In this document: one piece after another, positions 16,564 through 24,929 of the stretch | Position numbering within the stretch: the first letter of the stretch is position 1 | How the letters are laid out: the number at the start of each line of letters is the position of its first letter | Source: Streptomyces sp. WM6378 | Lineage (GTDB): Bacteria; Actinomycetota; Actinomycetes; Streptomycetales; Streptomycetaceae | Assembly (NCBI RefSeq): GCF_001279695.1 | Contig: NZ_LGDD01000334.1 | Coordinates: 1 to 61,710, forward strand | Length of the DNA: 61,710 nucleotides | Direction: 5' to 3' | Made by a program: the position numbers and the translations under genes | Notes under the pieces: model-generated | The model's database searches: none | Seen by the model: the letters and a program-made list of their open reading frames with translations, nothing else | Told to the model about the DNA's origin: nothing

Positions 16564-18387
16564 TCAGCGTGGTGAGGCACCCTCCAGCCCGGCACCGGGC
16601 CCCACGGCCGAGTGGAGACGGGCGTAGGCCCCCGCGGCGGCCAGGAGCTGGTCGTGGGTGCCTTGCTCGACGATGCGGCCGCCTTCCATGACGACGATCA
16701 GGTCCGCGTCGCGGATGGTGGAGAGGCGGTGGGCGATGACGAAGCTGGTGCGGCCCGCGCGCAGCGAGTGCATCGCGCGTTGGATGAGGGCCTCCGTGCG
16801 GGTGTCGACGGAGCTGGTCGCCTCGTCCAGGAGCAGGATCGAGGGCCGCGCGAGGAAGGCCCGTGCGATGGTGATGAGCTGCTTCTCGCCCGCGCTGACG
16901 TTGGTCGACTCCTCGTCCAGGACGGTGTCGTAGCCGTCCGGCAGGGTGCGGATGAAGCGGTCGGCGCACATGGCGCGGGCGGCGGTCACGATCTCCTCGC
17001 GAGTGGCGTCGGGACGTCCGTAGGCGATGTTCTCGGCGATGGTGCCGGAGAAGAGCCAGGCGTCCTGGAGCACCAGGCCGATGTGGGAGCGCAGGTCCTC
17101 GCGGGTCAGGGTGGTGATGTCGGTGCCGTCGAGGAGGATGCGTCCCGCGTCGGTCTCGTAGAAGCGCATGAGGAGGTTGCCGAGGGTGGTCTTGCCCGCG
17201 CCGGTAGGACCGACGATCGCCACGGTCCGGCCGGGCTCGACGGTGAGGGAGAGGTCCTCGATGAGGGGGGTGCCGGGGGAGTAGCGGAAGCAGACCTTCT
17301 CGAACTGGACTTTTCCGACGGCCTTTTGGAGTCCGGCCTTTTGGAGTCGCGCGGGGCGGTCTGGGTCGGGTGTTTGCTCGTCCGCGTCCAGGAGGTCGTG
17401 AATCCGCTCCGCGGAGGCGAGGGCGGACTGCAGGCGGGCGGCGATGCCGGCGACCTCGACGGTCGGCTGGCTGAACTGCCGGGAGTAGAGGACGAACGCC
17501 TGGACGTCGCCGACGGACAGGGCCCCGGCGACCACGCGCAGCGCGCCGACGACCGCCACGACGACATAGCCGAGATTGGCGACGAACATCATCGACGGCT
17601 CGATGGCACCGGAGACGAACTCGGCCCGTGCGCCGGCGCGGTAGAGGGCTGCGTTGTGCTCGTCGAAGGCGCGCTCGGCCTGCTCGCGCCGCCCGAAGCC
17701 CTTGACCAGCGCGTGACCGGTGTAGACCTCCTCGACGTGGGCGTTCAGAGCTCCGGTGGCGGACCACTGACGGGCGAACCGCGGTTGCGCGCGATTGCTG
17801 ATCCGGGCCGCGAGTACGGCGGACACCGGTACACAGGCCACCATGATCAGTGCCAGCAGCGGCGAGATGACGAGCATCAGCACCAGCATGCTCAGTACGG
17901 AGAACATCGCTGTGATCAGCTGGCTGAGGGTTTGTTGGAGGGTCTGCTGGAGGTTGTCGACGTCGTTGGTCACCCGGCTGAGCAGCTCACCTGCCGGGTG
18001 GCGGTCGAAGTACCGCAGCGGCAGGCGGGCGAGCTTGGCCTCCACGGACTGGCGCAGCGCGAAGACGACACGCTGTACGACGGCCGAGACCAGTCGCCCC
18101 TGGAGGAGGGTGAGGAGGGAGGCGGCGGCGAAGAACACCAGCGCGATCAGCAGCACACGGGCGATCCCGTCGAAGTCGACTCCGCCGGATCCACGGGTGT
18201 GCCGGATGCCGTCGAAGACGAGGTCCGTGGCCTTGCCGAGGAGCATCGGGCCCGCCGCGTTGAGCGCGACGCCGCCGATGCCGAGGGCGACCGCCAAGGC
18301 GACCGGGGCGCGGTGCGGCCGCAGCAGTGCCAGAGTGCGGCGGGCGGGGCCGTGCCGCCCGCGGCTAGAGCTGTCCGCCGAGCTCAT
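16564..18387 (-). CDS. ABC exporter subunit, NysG/NysH type, with consensus Walker B
   Basis: Fused TMD-NBD half-transporter of 607 residues. Membrane helices fill about residues 25-310. The NBD has Walker A GPTGAGKTT, Walker B with catalytic Glu (SILLLDEATSSVD) and a normal His switch (FVIAHRLST), but a degenerate signature: VSAGEKQ instead of LSGGQ. It begins inside the 3' end of the other ABC gene (23-bp overlap), so the two are translationally coupled. The complementary defects of the partner make a heterodimer almost certain. It probably exports the polyene, as proposed for NysG/NysH and AmphG/AmphH. Confidence 0.93.
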   Translation of the reverse strand: MSSADSSSRGRHGPARRTLALLRPHRAPVALAVALGIGGVALNAAGPMLLGKATDLVFDGIRHTRGSGGVDFDGIARVLLIALVFFAAASLLTLLQGRLVSAVVQRVVFALRQSVEAKLARLPLRYFDRHPAGELLSRVTNDVDNLQQTLQQTLSQLITAMFSVLSMLVLMLVISPLLALIMVACVPVSAVLAARISNRAQPRFARQWSATGALNAHVEEVYTGHALVKGFGRREQAERAFDEHNAALYRAGARAEFVSGAIEPSMMFVANLGYVVVAVVGALRVVAGALSVGDVQAFVLYSRQFSQPTVEVAGIAARLQSALASAERIHDLLDADEQTPDPDRPARLQKAGLQKAVGKVQFEKVCFRYSPGTPLIEDLSLTVEPGRTVAIVGPTGAGKTTLGNLLMRFYETDAGRILLDGTDITTLTREDLRSHIGLVLQDAWLFSGTIAENIAYGRPDATREEIVTAARAMCADRFIRTLPDGYDTVLDEESTNVSAGEKQLITIARAFLARPSILLLDEATSSVDTRTEALIQRAMHSLRAGRTSFVIAHRLSTIRDADLIVVMEGGRIVEQGTHDQLLAAAGAYARLHSAVGPGAGLEGASPR

Positions 18388-20173
18388 GGGCGGCCTCCTG
18401 AGGGGTCGTGGCGGTTCCGGTGTCCGAGCCGGAGCCGCCGTAGTGGCCGGTGAGCGCGGTGAGTTGGGATCGGGTGATCTCCCGGTACGCCGTACTGGTG
18501 CGCAGCAGCTCCTCGTGCGTTCCGGTGGCGACCACCCGGCCCCCGTCCAGGACCACGATGCGCTGTGCGTGCTGGACGGTGCTGACGCGCTGGGCGACGG
18601 TGAGTACCGTCGCCTGGGAGATCTCCGGTTCCAGCGCGGCCCGCAGCGCGGCGTCCGTGGCATGGTCCAGCGCGGAGAAGCAGTCGTCGAAGAGATAGAT
18701 GTCCGGCCTGCGCAGCACGGCGCGGGCGATCGCCAGGCGCTGCCGCTGTCCGCCGGACACATTGGTGCCGCCCTGCGTGATCGGTGAGTTCAGTCTCTGC
18801 GGCAGGCGCTCGACGAAATCCCGGGCCTGCGTGAGCTCCAGCGCGTGCCAGAGCTCGTCGTCGGTGGCGTCGGGGTTGCCGAAGCGCAGATTGCCGGCGA
18901 CGGTGCCGGAGAAGAGGTACGCCCGCTGAGGGACGAAGCTGACGGTGCGGCGCAGCACCTCCGTGTCCAGTGTGCGGACGTCGACGCCGCCCACGTGGAC
19001 GCGGCCCTCGGTGGCGTCGAAGTGCCGCAGCACGAGATTGAGCAGGGTGGTCTTGCCGCTGCCGGTGCTGCCGAGGATCGCCACCGTCTCGCCGGGACCG
19101 GCGCTCAGGTCGATCCCGCTCAGCACCGGCTCCTGCGCTCCCGGATACCTGAACCCGGCGCCGTACAGGGCCAGTTGGCCGGGCGCGGGCACGGCGCGTA
19201 CGGGCCGCGGCGGTGTCGTCACGCTCGGCTCGGTCGCCAGCACCTGCTGGATGCGCTCGGCTGAGACCCTTGCCCGCGGCATCGCCAGACACACGAAGGT
19301 GACCATCACCACCGACATCATGATCAGCATCAGATAGCTCAGGAACGCGCTGAGCGCACCGAACCGCATCGCCCCGGCGTCGATGCGGTGCGCGCCGAAC
19401 CACACCACAGCCGCCATGAAGGCGTTCAGTACCAGCAGCACGACGGGAACGATGGTGGCCAGCATGCGGCCGACGTGCAACGAGACGTCACACAATTCGG
19501 AATTGGTGCGGCCGAATCTTGCGCCTTCGTGACCGTCGCGCACAAAAGCTCGTACGACGCGGACTCCCGTGATGCGTTCGCGCAGCAGGCCGTTGATGCG
19601 GTCCAAGTATTTCTGCATACGGTCGTAGAACGGATCGGTGCGGCCGAGAATGAGCCCGAATGACATTCCGAGGGCCACCATCAGCGTCACCAGGAGCAGA
19701 GAGAGCGGAATGTCCTGCTGGAGTGCGAGCGCGATGCTTCCCAGACACATCAGGGGCGCCGACACGACGACGCCGAACGCGGACAGCACCAGCATCTGCA
19801 CCTGCTGGACATCGTTGACGGTGCGCGTCATCAGCGACGGAGTGCCGAACTGCCCGACCTCGCGCGCCGAGAAGTCCAGCACCCGGCGGAAGACGGCCGA
19901 GCGCAGGTCGCGGCCCATCGCCATGGCCGTACGCGCGCTCAGCGACACCGCACCCACGGACGCCGCAACCTGTACGAGCGCCACGGCCAGCATGCCCAGG
20001 CCGGTCCGGGTGATGTAGCCGCTGTCGGCCTTGACCACGCCGTTGTCGATGACCGCTGCGCCCAGCGTCGGCAGGGCCAAGGTGGCCAGGATCTGGGCCA
20101 GTTGCAGCAGCCCCAGCAGGGCGACGAAGCGCCGGTGGGGACGCAGCTGGGTTCGTAGGAGTCTGAACAGCAC
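18365..20173 (-). CDS. ABC exporter subunit with degenerate ATP site
   Basis: Half-transporter of 602 residues. The GTG at 20173 (CTGGAG about 10 bases upstream) gives the usual length; the frame stays open further 5' but that stretch is not like protein. Six helices lie within about 15-300. The NBD has Walker A GSTGSGKTT and a canonical signature (VSGGQRQRLAIARA). The catalytic Glu is replaced by Asp (YLFDDCFSALD) and the His switch by Gln (TVAQRVST). It therefore supplies the signature for the active site and the Walker motifs for the inactive one. It is the first gene of the minus-strand unit with the second ABC gene and CCR. Confidence 0.92.
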   Translation of the reverse strand: MLFRLLRTQLRPHRRFVALLGLLQLAQILATLALPTLGAAVIDNGVVKADSGYITRTGLGMLAVALVQVAASVGAVSLSARTAMAMGRDLRSAVFRRVLDFSAREVGQFGTPSLMTRTVNDVQQVQMLVLSAFGVVVSAPLMCLGSIALALQQDIPLSLLLVTLMVALGMSFGLILGRTDPFYDRMQKYLDRINGLLRERITGVRVVRAFVRDGHEGARFGRTNSELCDVSLHVGRMLATIVPVVLLVLNAFMAAVVWFGAHRIDAGAMRFGALSAFLSYLMLIMMSVVMVTFVCLAMPRARVSAERIQQVLATEPSVTTPPRPVRAVPAPGQLALYGAGFRYPGAQEPVLSGIDLSAGPGETVAILGSTGSGKTTLLNLVLRHFDATEGRVHVGGVDVRTLDTEVLRRTVSFVPQRAYLFSGTVAGNLRFGNPDATDDELWHALELTQARDFVERLPQRLNSPITQGGTNVSGGQRQRLAIARAVLRRPDIYLFDDCFSALDHATDAALRAALEPEISQATVLTVAQRVSTVQHAQRIVVLDGGRVVATGTHEELLRTSTAYREITRSQLTALTGHYGGSGSDTGTATTPQEAAHELGGQL

Positions 20174-20274
20174 CGGGCGACGCTCCAGGAGACGGGCAGG
20201 TCCGGTCGGGGCGCGGATGAGGCGCCCACCGGGCCTGGGCGGGGCACACCCGGAAAGTGCAGCGCACCTGGCAC

Positions 20275-20291
20275 AGGAAAATTCGTAGTGT
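20275..20291. promoter_or_regulatory. Possible operator half-site B upstream of the ABC operon
   Basis: AGGAAAATTCGTAGTGT contains the ATTC-GTAGTGT half of the element shared with sites A, C and D, but its other arm is poor (10 of 16 against CTACGGAATTCCGTAG). It is 102 bp upstream of the ABC gene start. Confidence 0.3.
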
Positions 20292-20368
20292 CCGGTGGCG
20301 GGGTGCCGCGGGCCGTACCGGATGCGGCGCCGCCTCCCGCACAGGCCAAGAAATGACGCTGGTGGGGA

Positions 20369-20384
20369 CTCCGGAATTCCGTAG
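20369..20384 (+). promoter_or_regulatory. Putative PAS-LuxR operator, site C
   Basis: CTCCGGAATTCCGTAG is a near-perfect palindrome, matches 14 of 16 positions of the recalled PimM consensus, and continues into TAGTGT (20382-20387). A consensus TTGACA follows at 20400-20405, but no clear -10 lies at the correct distance from it. The 20174-20569 region between the divergent ABC operon and the dehydratase gene holds only this site, half-site B and the TTGACA. Confidence 0.55.
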
Positions 20385-20569
20385 TGTTCCCGGAATTTCT
20401 TGACACCACGACCGGCCGCTTGGAAGCGTGCGCTTACCCGGCGTCCGGACCGCGGTTTTTTCGACGCCATTCGACACCAAGTGGCCAACAGCTTGAGTGG
20501 CCAACATTTCAAGTAGCAGACTCGGCTCTGCGTTTGGGCGGTCTGTTCTGTGCGGAGGAAAGGAATGAG

Positions 20570-21601
20570 ATGTCCAAGCGTGCGCTGATCACCGGAATTA
20601 CCGGGCAGGACGGCTCCTATCTTGCCGAGCATCTGCTCGCGCAGGGGTACCACGTGTGGGGCCTGATGCGGGGTCAGGCGAATCCCCGGAAGTCGCGGGT
20701 CAGCCGGCTCGTCTCCGATCTGTCCTTCGTCGACGGTGACTTGATGGACCAGGCCAGCCTGGTATCAGCTGTCGACAAGGTGCAGCCCGACGAGATCTAC
20801 AACCTCGGCGCGATCTCCTTCGTGCCGATGTCCTGGCAGCAGGCCGAACTCGTCACCGAGATCAACGGCATGGGCGTACTGCGCATGCTCGAGGCGATCC
20901 GCATGGTCAGCGGCCTGAACGGCTCGCGCAACGGCGACGGTAGCCAGATCCGCTTCTACCAGGCGTCCTCGTCGGAGATGTTCGGCAAGGTCGCCGAGAC
21001 CCCGCAGTGCGAAACCACCATCTTCCGGCCGCGCAGCCCCTACGGCGTGGCGAAGACCTACGGGCACTTCATCACCCGCAACTACCGTGAGTCCTTCGGC
21101 ATGTACGCGGTCTCCGGCATGCTGTTCAACCACGAATCCCCGCGCCGTGGAGCGGAGTTCGTGACCCGGAAGATCTCCCTCGCGGTAGCCCGTATCAAGC
21201 TCGGCTACCAGGACAAGATGTCCCTGGGCAACCTCGATGCCGTGCGCGACTGGGGCTTCGCCGGAGACTACGTCCGCGCCATGCATCTGATGCTGCAGCA
21301 GGACGAGCCGAGCGACTACGTGATCGGCACCGGCCAGATGCACTCGGTCCGCGACGCCGTCCGCATCGCCTTCGAGCATGTGAACCTGAACTGGGAGGAC
21401 TACGTCAGCATCGACCCCTCGCTGGTGCGCCCGGCCGAGGTGGAAATCCTTTGTGCGGACGCCGAGCGCGCCCGCACCCAGCTGGGCTGGGAGCCCACCG
21501 TCGACTTCCCCGAACTGATGCGCATGATGGTCGACTCCGATCTGCGCCAGGCATCCCGCGAGCGGGAGTACGGGGATCTGCTGCTGGCCGGCAGCTGGTA
21601 G
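20570..21601 (+). CDS. gmd: GDP-mannose 4,6-dehydratase
   Basis: Extended SDR of 343 residues that makes GDP-4-keto-6-deoxymannose, the first committed step to mycosamine in polyenes (NysDIII/AmphDIII/PimJ role). Motifs: ALITGITGQDGSYLAEHLL (NADP binding), NLGAISFVPMSW, YQASSSEMFG (catalytic Ser/Glu region), SPYGVAKTYGH (Tyr-xxx-Lys) and the family hallmark NHESPRRG with FVTRKI. The ATG at 20570 follows GGAGGAAAGG, although the frame is open further upstream. It is transcribed divergently from the ABC-CCR unit, downstream of operator-like site C. Confidence 0.96.
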   Translation: MSKRALITGITGQDGSYLAEHLLAQGYHVWGLMRGQANPRKSRVSRLVSDLSFVDGDLMDQASLVSAVDKVQPDEIYNLGAISFVPMSWQQAELVTEINGMGVLRMLEAIRMVSGLNGSRNGDGSQIRFYQASSSEMFGKVAETPQCETTIFRPRSPYGVAKTYGHFITRNYRESFGMYAVSGMLFNHESPRRGAEFVTRKISLAVARIKLGYQDKMSLGNLDAVRDWGFAGDYVRAMHLMLQQDEPSDYVIGTGQMHSVRDAVRIAFEHVNLNWEDYVSIDPSLVRPAEVEILCADAERARTQLGWEPTVDFPELMRMMVDSDLRQASREREYGDLLLAGSW

Positions 21602-21702
21602 TCCGCCCGCGCCCACGGGATACCTCGGCGCACGGAGTGTGCCCGGGTGTATCCCGTACCACTTCGATACGGCGACCGCGCCGCCACGCGGCGCCAAGGA
21701 CA

Positions 21703-21720
21703 CTACGGGATTTCGCGTAG
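21703..21720. promoter_or_regulatory. Putative operator palindrome, site D
   Basis: CTACGGGATTTCGCGTAG is an 18-bp near-perfect palindrome with CTACG/CGTAG arms. Its minus strand reads into TAGTGT (21700-21705 reversed), the hexamer seen at sites A and C. It lies 287 bp upstream of the first LAL gene and 102 bp after the dehydratase stop. It fits the recalled PimM consensus less well (11 of 16) than site C. Confidence 0.45.
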
Positions 21721-21919
21721 TTCTCCCTGTGGAATGGGTGTGTGCAACACAAGGCCGCGACCGACCGCCGTATCCCGGCGGACCGGTCTGGCACCATCGC
21801 CAGGAGGAGGCAGCAGGGCCACGACGACCGCCGCGGAAGGAGTTCCGCGGACGTGGAGCCCGCGTGACGAGGAGAGTTGCTGGCCAGGGGTTCCGTAGAT
21901 CATGTACTCTGGCGCACGT

Positions 21920-21967
21920 CGGACATCACCCTTTAGAGTGATTTTTGGTGCGATGTGGTGATGTCCG
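21920..21967. repeat. Perfect 11-bp inverted repeat upstream of LAL1
   Basis: CGGACATCACC (21920-21930) and GGTGATGTCCG (21957-21967) are perfect inverted copies with centres 37 bp apart. A smaller ATCACC/AGTGAT pair is nested inside the first arm. The second arm ends 39 bp before the LAL1 GTG. This could be an operator for a dimeric or looping regulator, or an mRNA leader hairpin. Nothing else is seen in 21602-22006 besides site D. Confidence 0.6.
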
Positions 21968-22006
21968 TCACATGCGTTGTGTCTCCGAGGTGCGAGGAGT
22001 CCCAGG

Positions 22007-24910
22007 GTGCGGAGCCAGAGCGTAGATTCTGACTTAGGCGGCGCCTTGGTCGGCCGAGGCGACGTCGTGCGCGAGCTCAACCGCTGTGCCCGCAATGCGC
22101 GTTCCGGGCGCGCTTGCTCGGTAGTCGTGACCGGCCCGGCCGGAATCGGCAAGTCCGCCCTCCTGCACGCCTTCCTCAGTGGGCAGGCCGGTCGGCACGC
22201 GACGGTTCTGCAGGCCAGCTGCGAGGAGGGTGCGTCGAGCGCGGCATTCAGCGGGGTACGCGCCCTGCTCGGCTCGATCGCACAGGGCGCCCCATTTGAA
22301 GGAGCCGCCCGCCACGCCCTGCCCGCCCTCACCCCCGGCGCGCCGGCCGGTGAGTCGCCGCACGCCCCGGCTGTCCAGCACACCTTCCACGGCCTGCACC
22401 GCCTCGTGCTGGACATGCTGAGCCGCCGCCCGCTCGTCCTGGCCCTGGACGACATCCATCACTGCGACGAACTCTCCCTGCGCTGGCTGGACTTCCTGCT
22501 GCGCCGGTCCGGCGGCCTCCCCCTGCTCGTCGTCCTCACGCAGCAGGCCGAGGCCGCCGCCCTCACCCGCCGCACCCCGGCCCACCACGCCCTGACAGAC
22601 CTGGCCACCCACCGCCGTACGACGACGCTGCGCCTGCGACCGCTGACCGAGCCGGATGTCGCGGAGATCGTCCGCGGGTTCTTCCCGGCACCCGCCGCCC
22701 CCGTCTTCCTCGCCCGCGCGCGGGCCGCGACCGGCGGCAACCCCCGCCTTCTGGGCCGGCTGCTGCGCGAACTGCGTGCCGAGGGCACCGGTCCGGACGC
22801 GGGCGGTGCCGACCGGATCGCCGAGACCGGCGGTCGCGTCCTGGCGTCCTGGGCACGCGAACTCCTGGACCGCCGGCCACCCTGGGTCGAACAGGTCACA
22901 CGGGCGGTGGCGGTCCTCGGCGCGAGCGGGACCGACCACGTCGGCGCCCTGGCCGCCGTCCCCGCCGACGTCGTCGCGGACGCGCTGACGGTGCTGCGCG
23001 AGGCCGGACTGCTGGTGCCCGGTGGCCGGCACCTGGCGGACGGCGCGGTGCGAGCCGCGGTACTGGCGCCCCTGGACGCCCAAGCGCTGTCGAGCCTCCA
23101 CACACGGGCAGCCCTGCTGCTGAGCGACGCGGGCCGACCCGCCGAAGAGGTGGCCGACCACCTCCTGCACGTGCCCTCGATCCCCGAACCATGGATGCCC
23201 GGCGTGCTGCTGGAAGCCGCGGCCCGCGCCGAGCAGCTCGGCGCCCCGGAAGCCGCGGCCCGCTACCTGTACCGGGTGTTGGAAGTGGACCCCGACAGCG
23301 TGGAGGTCCGCTTCCGGCTGGCCAGATCACTGGCCGAGACCGCCCCGCCCGAGGCCATCGGCCTGCTCCGCGAAGCGCTGGCGCCGGGTGTCGACGTACG
23401 CACCCGGGCGCGGATCGCCGCGCAGTTCGGCACGACCGGCCTGGCCGCACGCGAGATCTCCGTCGCCCTGGACATCCTCGAAGACGTCCTGGACGCGCTC
23501 GACGCCGAACTCGGCCCCGACCCCCTGCCCGCCGACCGCGAACTGCGGACGCTCGTCGAGTCGGTGCTCCTGATCGTCGGCTCGCACGGCCGCAGCACGT
23601 TCGCCGCGACACGGAAGCGGGCCGCGGCGATGACCCTGCCTGAGGGCGACACCCCCGCCCAGTGCCAGAAGCTGGCGGCCATGGCCGTACTGACGGCACT
23701 CGACGACCAACCCCCCGAACCGTCCGTGAATCGCGCACTGCGCGCCAGCTCCTGCCCCCAACTGCCGCTGAAGAGCTGGTCCCTGATCAACTCCGCCATC
23801 GTCCTCGACCTCGCCGACCGCACCGATGACGCGCTTCGCGCGCTGGACCGCGTCCTGCGCCACGGCCGGGAGAACTCCGCCATATGGACCTATGCCCTGG
23901 CCCTCTCCATCCGCGCCGGGATCCAGCACGGCCTGGGAGCGCTCCCGGACGCGCTCGCGGATGCCAGTACGGCGGTCCGAATCAGCAGCGCGGAACGGTG
24001 GGGCGAGGTCATGGTCCTGCCGCGCCTGGCCCTGGCGGGCGTACTGGTGGACCGGGGCGAGGCCGCGTCCGCCGAGGCGCTGCTGACCAGCATCGAGCCC
24101 GGCCGGCGTGAGGAGTACGTGTGGACCCACCACCGCTACCTGATGGCCCACGGCCGAGCCCGCCGCGCCTTGGGGGACGCGGAGGGCGCACTGGCACTGT
24201 TCCGTGAGTGCGGCAGGTCACTGGAGGAGGCCGAAGTGCACCACGCGGCATACCTGCCCTGGTGGGTGGAGGCGGCCTGTGTACTCGCGGAGCTGGGCCG
24301 CGCGGAAGAGGCCCAGGAGCCCGCCGCGCACGGCACCCGGCTGGCACGACAGTGGGGCACCCCGCGCGTCCTCGGCCTGGCCGCCCTGGCCCGCGGCGTG
24401 GCCACCCCCGGTGACGGCGGCGTGGAACTGCTGGGCGAAGCGGTGCGCGAACTGGCCTCCTCACCGGCCCGCGTCGAGCACGCCCGCGCCGAACTCGTCC
24501 TGGGAAAGGTCCTGTTGGCGGACGGCGACCGACCCGCCGCGCGCGAGCACCTGCGTGCCGCGGCCGGTCTCGCCCAGCGTTGCGGCGCCCTCGCGCTGGG
24601 TCAGGATGCTCGCGCCACCTTGGTGGCCGCGGGTGGCCGCATGCGCAAGATGACCGGATCGCCCCTGGACCTGCTCACCAGCATGGAACGCAAGGTCGCC
24701 AGTCTCGCCGCCGGCGGCGCCGGCAACCGCTCGATCGCGCAGTCGCTGTACGTCAGCCTACGCACCGTCGAGATGCATCTGACCAGCGTGTACCGCAAGT
24801 TGGGCGTCGCCGAGCGCGCACAGCTCGCCGAGGTTCTCCGCTCCTCGGGCGGCCGCGGAGCTCGGGCGCCACGGTCGGCACCGCGGCCAGGCGGACAGGG
24901 CTTCGGGTGA
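22007..24910 (+). CDS. LAL-family LuxR transcriptional regulator 1
   Basis: Large ATP-binding LuxR regulator of 967 residues (NysRI/II/III class). The GTG at 22007 follows GGAG by 8 bases; a longer TTG-started version from 21977 is possible. The N-terminal AAA/STAND-like domain has an intact Walker A, GPAGIGKS (43-50), and Walker B LVLALDD. A long TPR-like middle follows, then a C-terminal LuxR helix-turn-helix (about 893-945: MERKVASLAAGGAGNRSIAQ ... SVYRKLGV). Codon 10 is TTA (22034-22036), so translation probably depends on the bldA leucyl-tRNA. It is first of three tandem paralogues; LAL2 starts 19 bp downstream. Confidence 0.95.
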   Translation: MRSQSVDSDLGGALVGRGDVVRELNRCARNARSGRACSVVVTGPAGIGKSALLHAFLSGQAGRHATVLQASCEEGASSAAFSGVRALLGSIAQGAPFEGAARHALPALTPGAPAGESPHAPAVQHTFHGLHRLVLDMLSRRPLVLALDDIHHCDELSLRWLDFLLRRSGGLPLLVVLTQQAEAAALTRRTPAHHALTDLATHRRTTTLRLRPLTEPDVAEIVRGFFPAPAAPVFLARARAATGGNPRLLGRLLRELRAEGTGPDAGGADRIAETGGRVLASWARELLDRRPPWVEQVTRAVAVLGASGTDHVGALAAVPADVVADALTVLREAGLLVPGGRHLADGAVRAAVLAPLDAQALSSLHTRAALLLSDAGRPAEEVADHLLHVPSIPEPWMPGVLLEAAARAEQLGAPEAAARYLYRVLEVDPDSVEVRFRLARSLAETAPPEAIGLLREALAPGVDVRTRARIAAQFGTTGLAAREISVALDILEDVLDALDAELGPDPLPADRELRTLVESVLLIVGSHGRSTFAATRKRAAAMTLPEGDTPAQCQKLAAMAVLTALDDQPPEPSVNRALRASSCPQLPLKSWSLINSAIVLDLADRTDDALRALDRVLRHGRENSAIWTYALALSIRAGIQHGLGALPDALADASTAVRISSAERWGEVMVLPRLALAGVLVDRGEAASAEALLTSIEPGRREEYVWTHHRYLMAHGRARRALGDAEGALALFRECGRSLEEAEVHHAAYLPWWVEAACVLAELGRAEEAQEPAAHGTRLARQWGTPRVLGLAALARGVATPGDGGVELLGEAVRELASSPARVEHARAELVLGKVLLADGDRPAAREHLRAAAGLAQRCGALALGQDARATLVAAGGRMRKMTGSPLDLLTSMERKVASLAAGGAGNRSIAQSLYVSLRTVEMHLTSVYRKLGVAERAQLAEVLRSSGGRGARAPRSAPRPGGQGFG

Positions 24911-24929
24911 GCGGACCGAGGAGGCGTCT

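Noticed and set aside
16511..17767. A fused frame running from the ABC gene region into CCR on the minus strand.
   Set aside because: The upstream part is an out-of-frame shadow of the ABC transporter. CCR begins at the ATG at 16510 with its own ribosome binding site.
20384..20569. N-terminal extension of 62 codons for the GDP-mannose dehydratase.
   Set aside because: MSKRALITGITGQDG is the family N-terminus and GGAGGAAAGG sits just before the ATG at 20570. The extension would also cover the promoter region.
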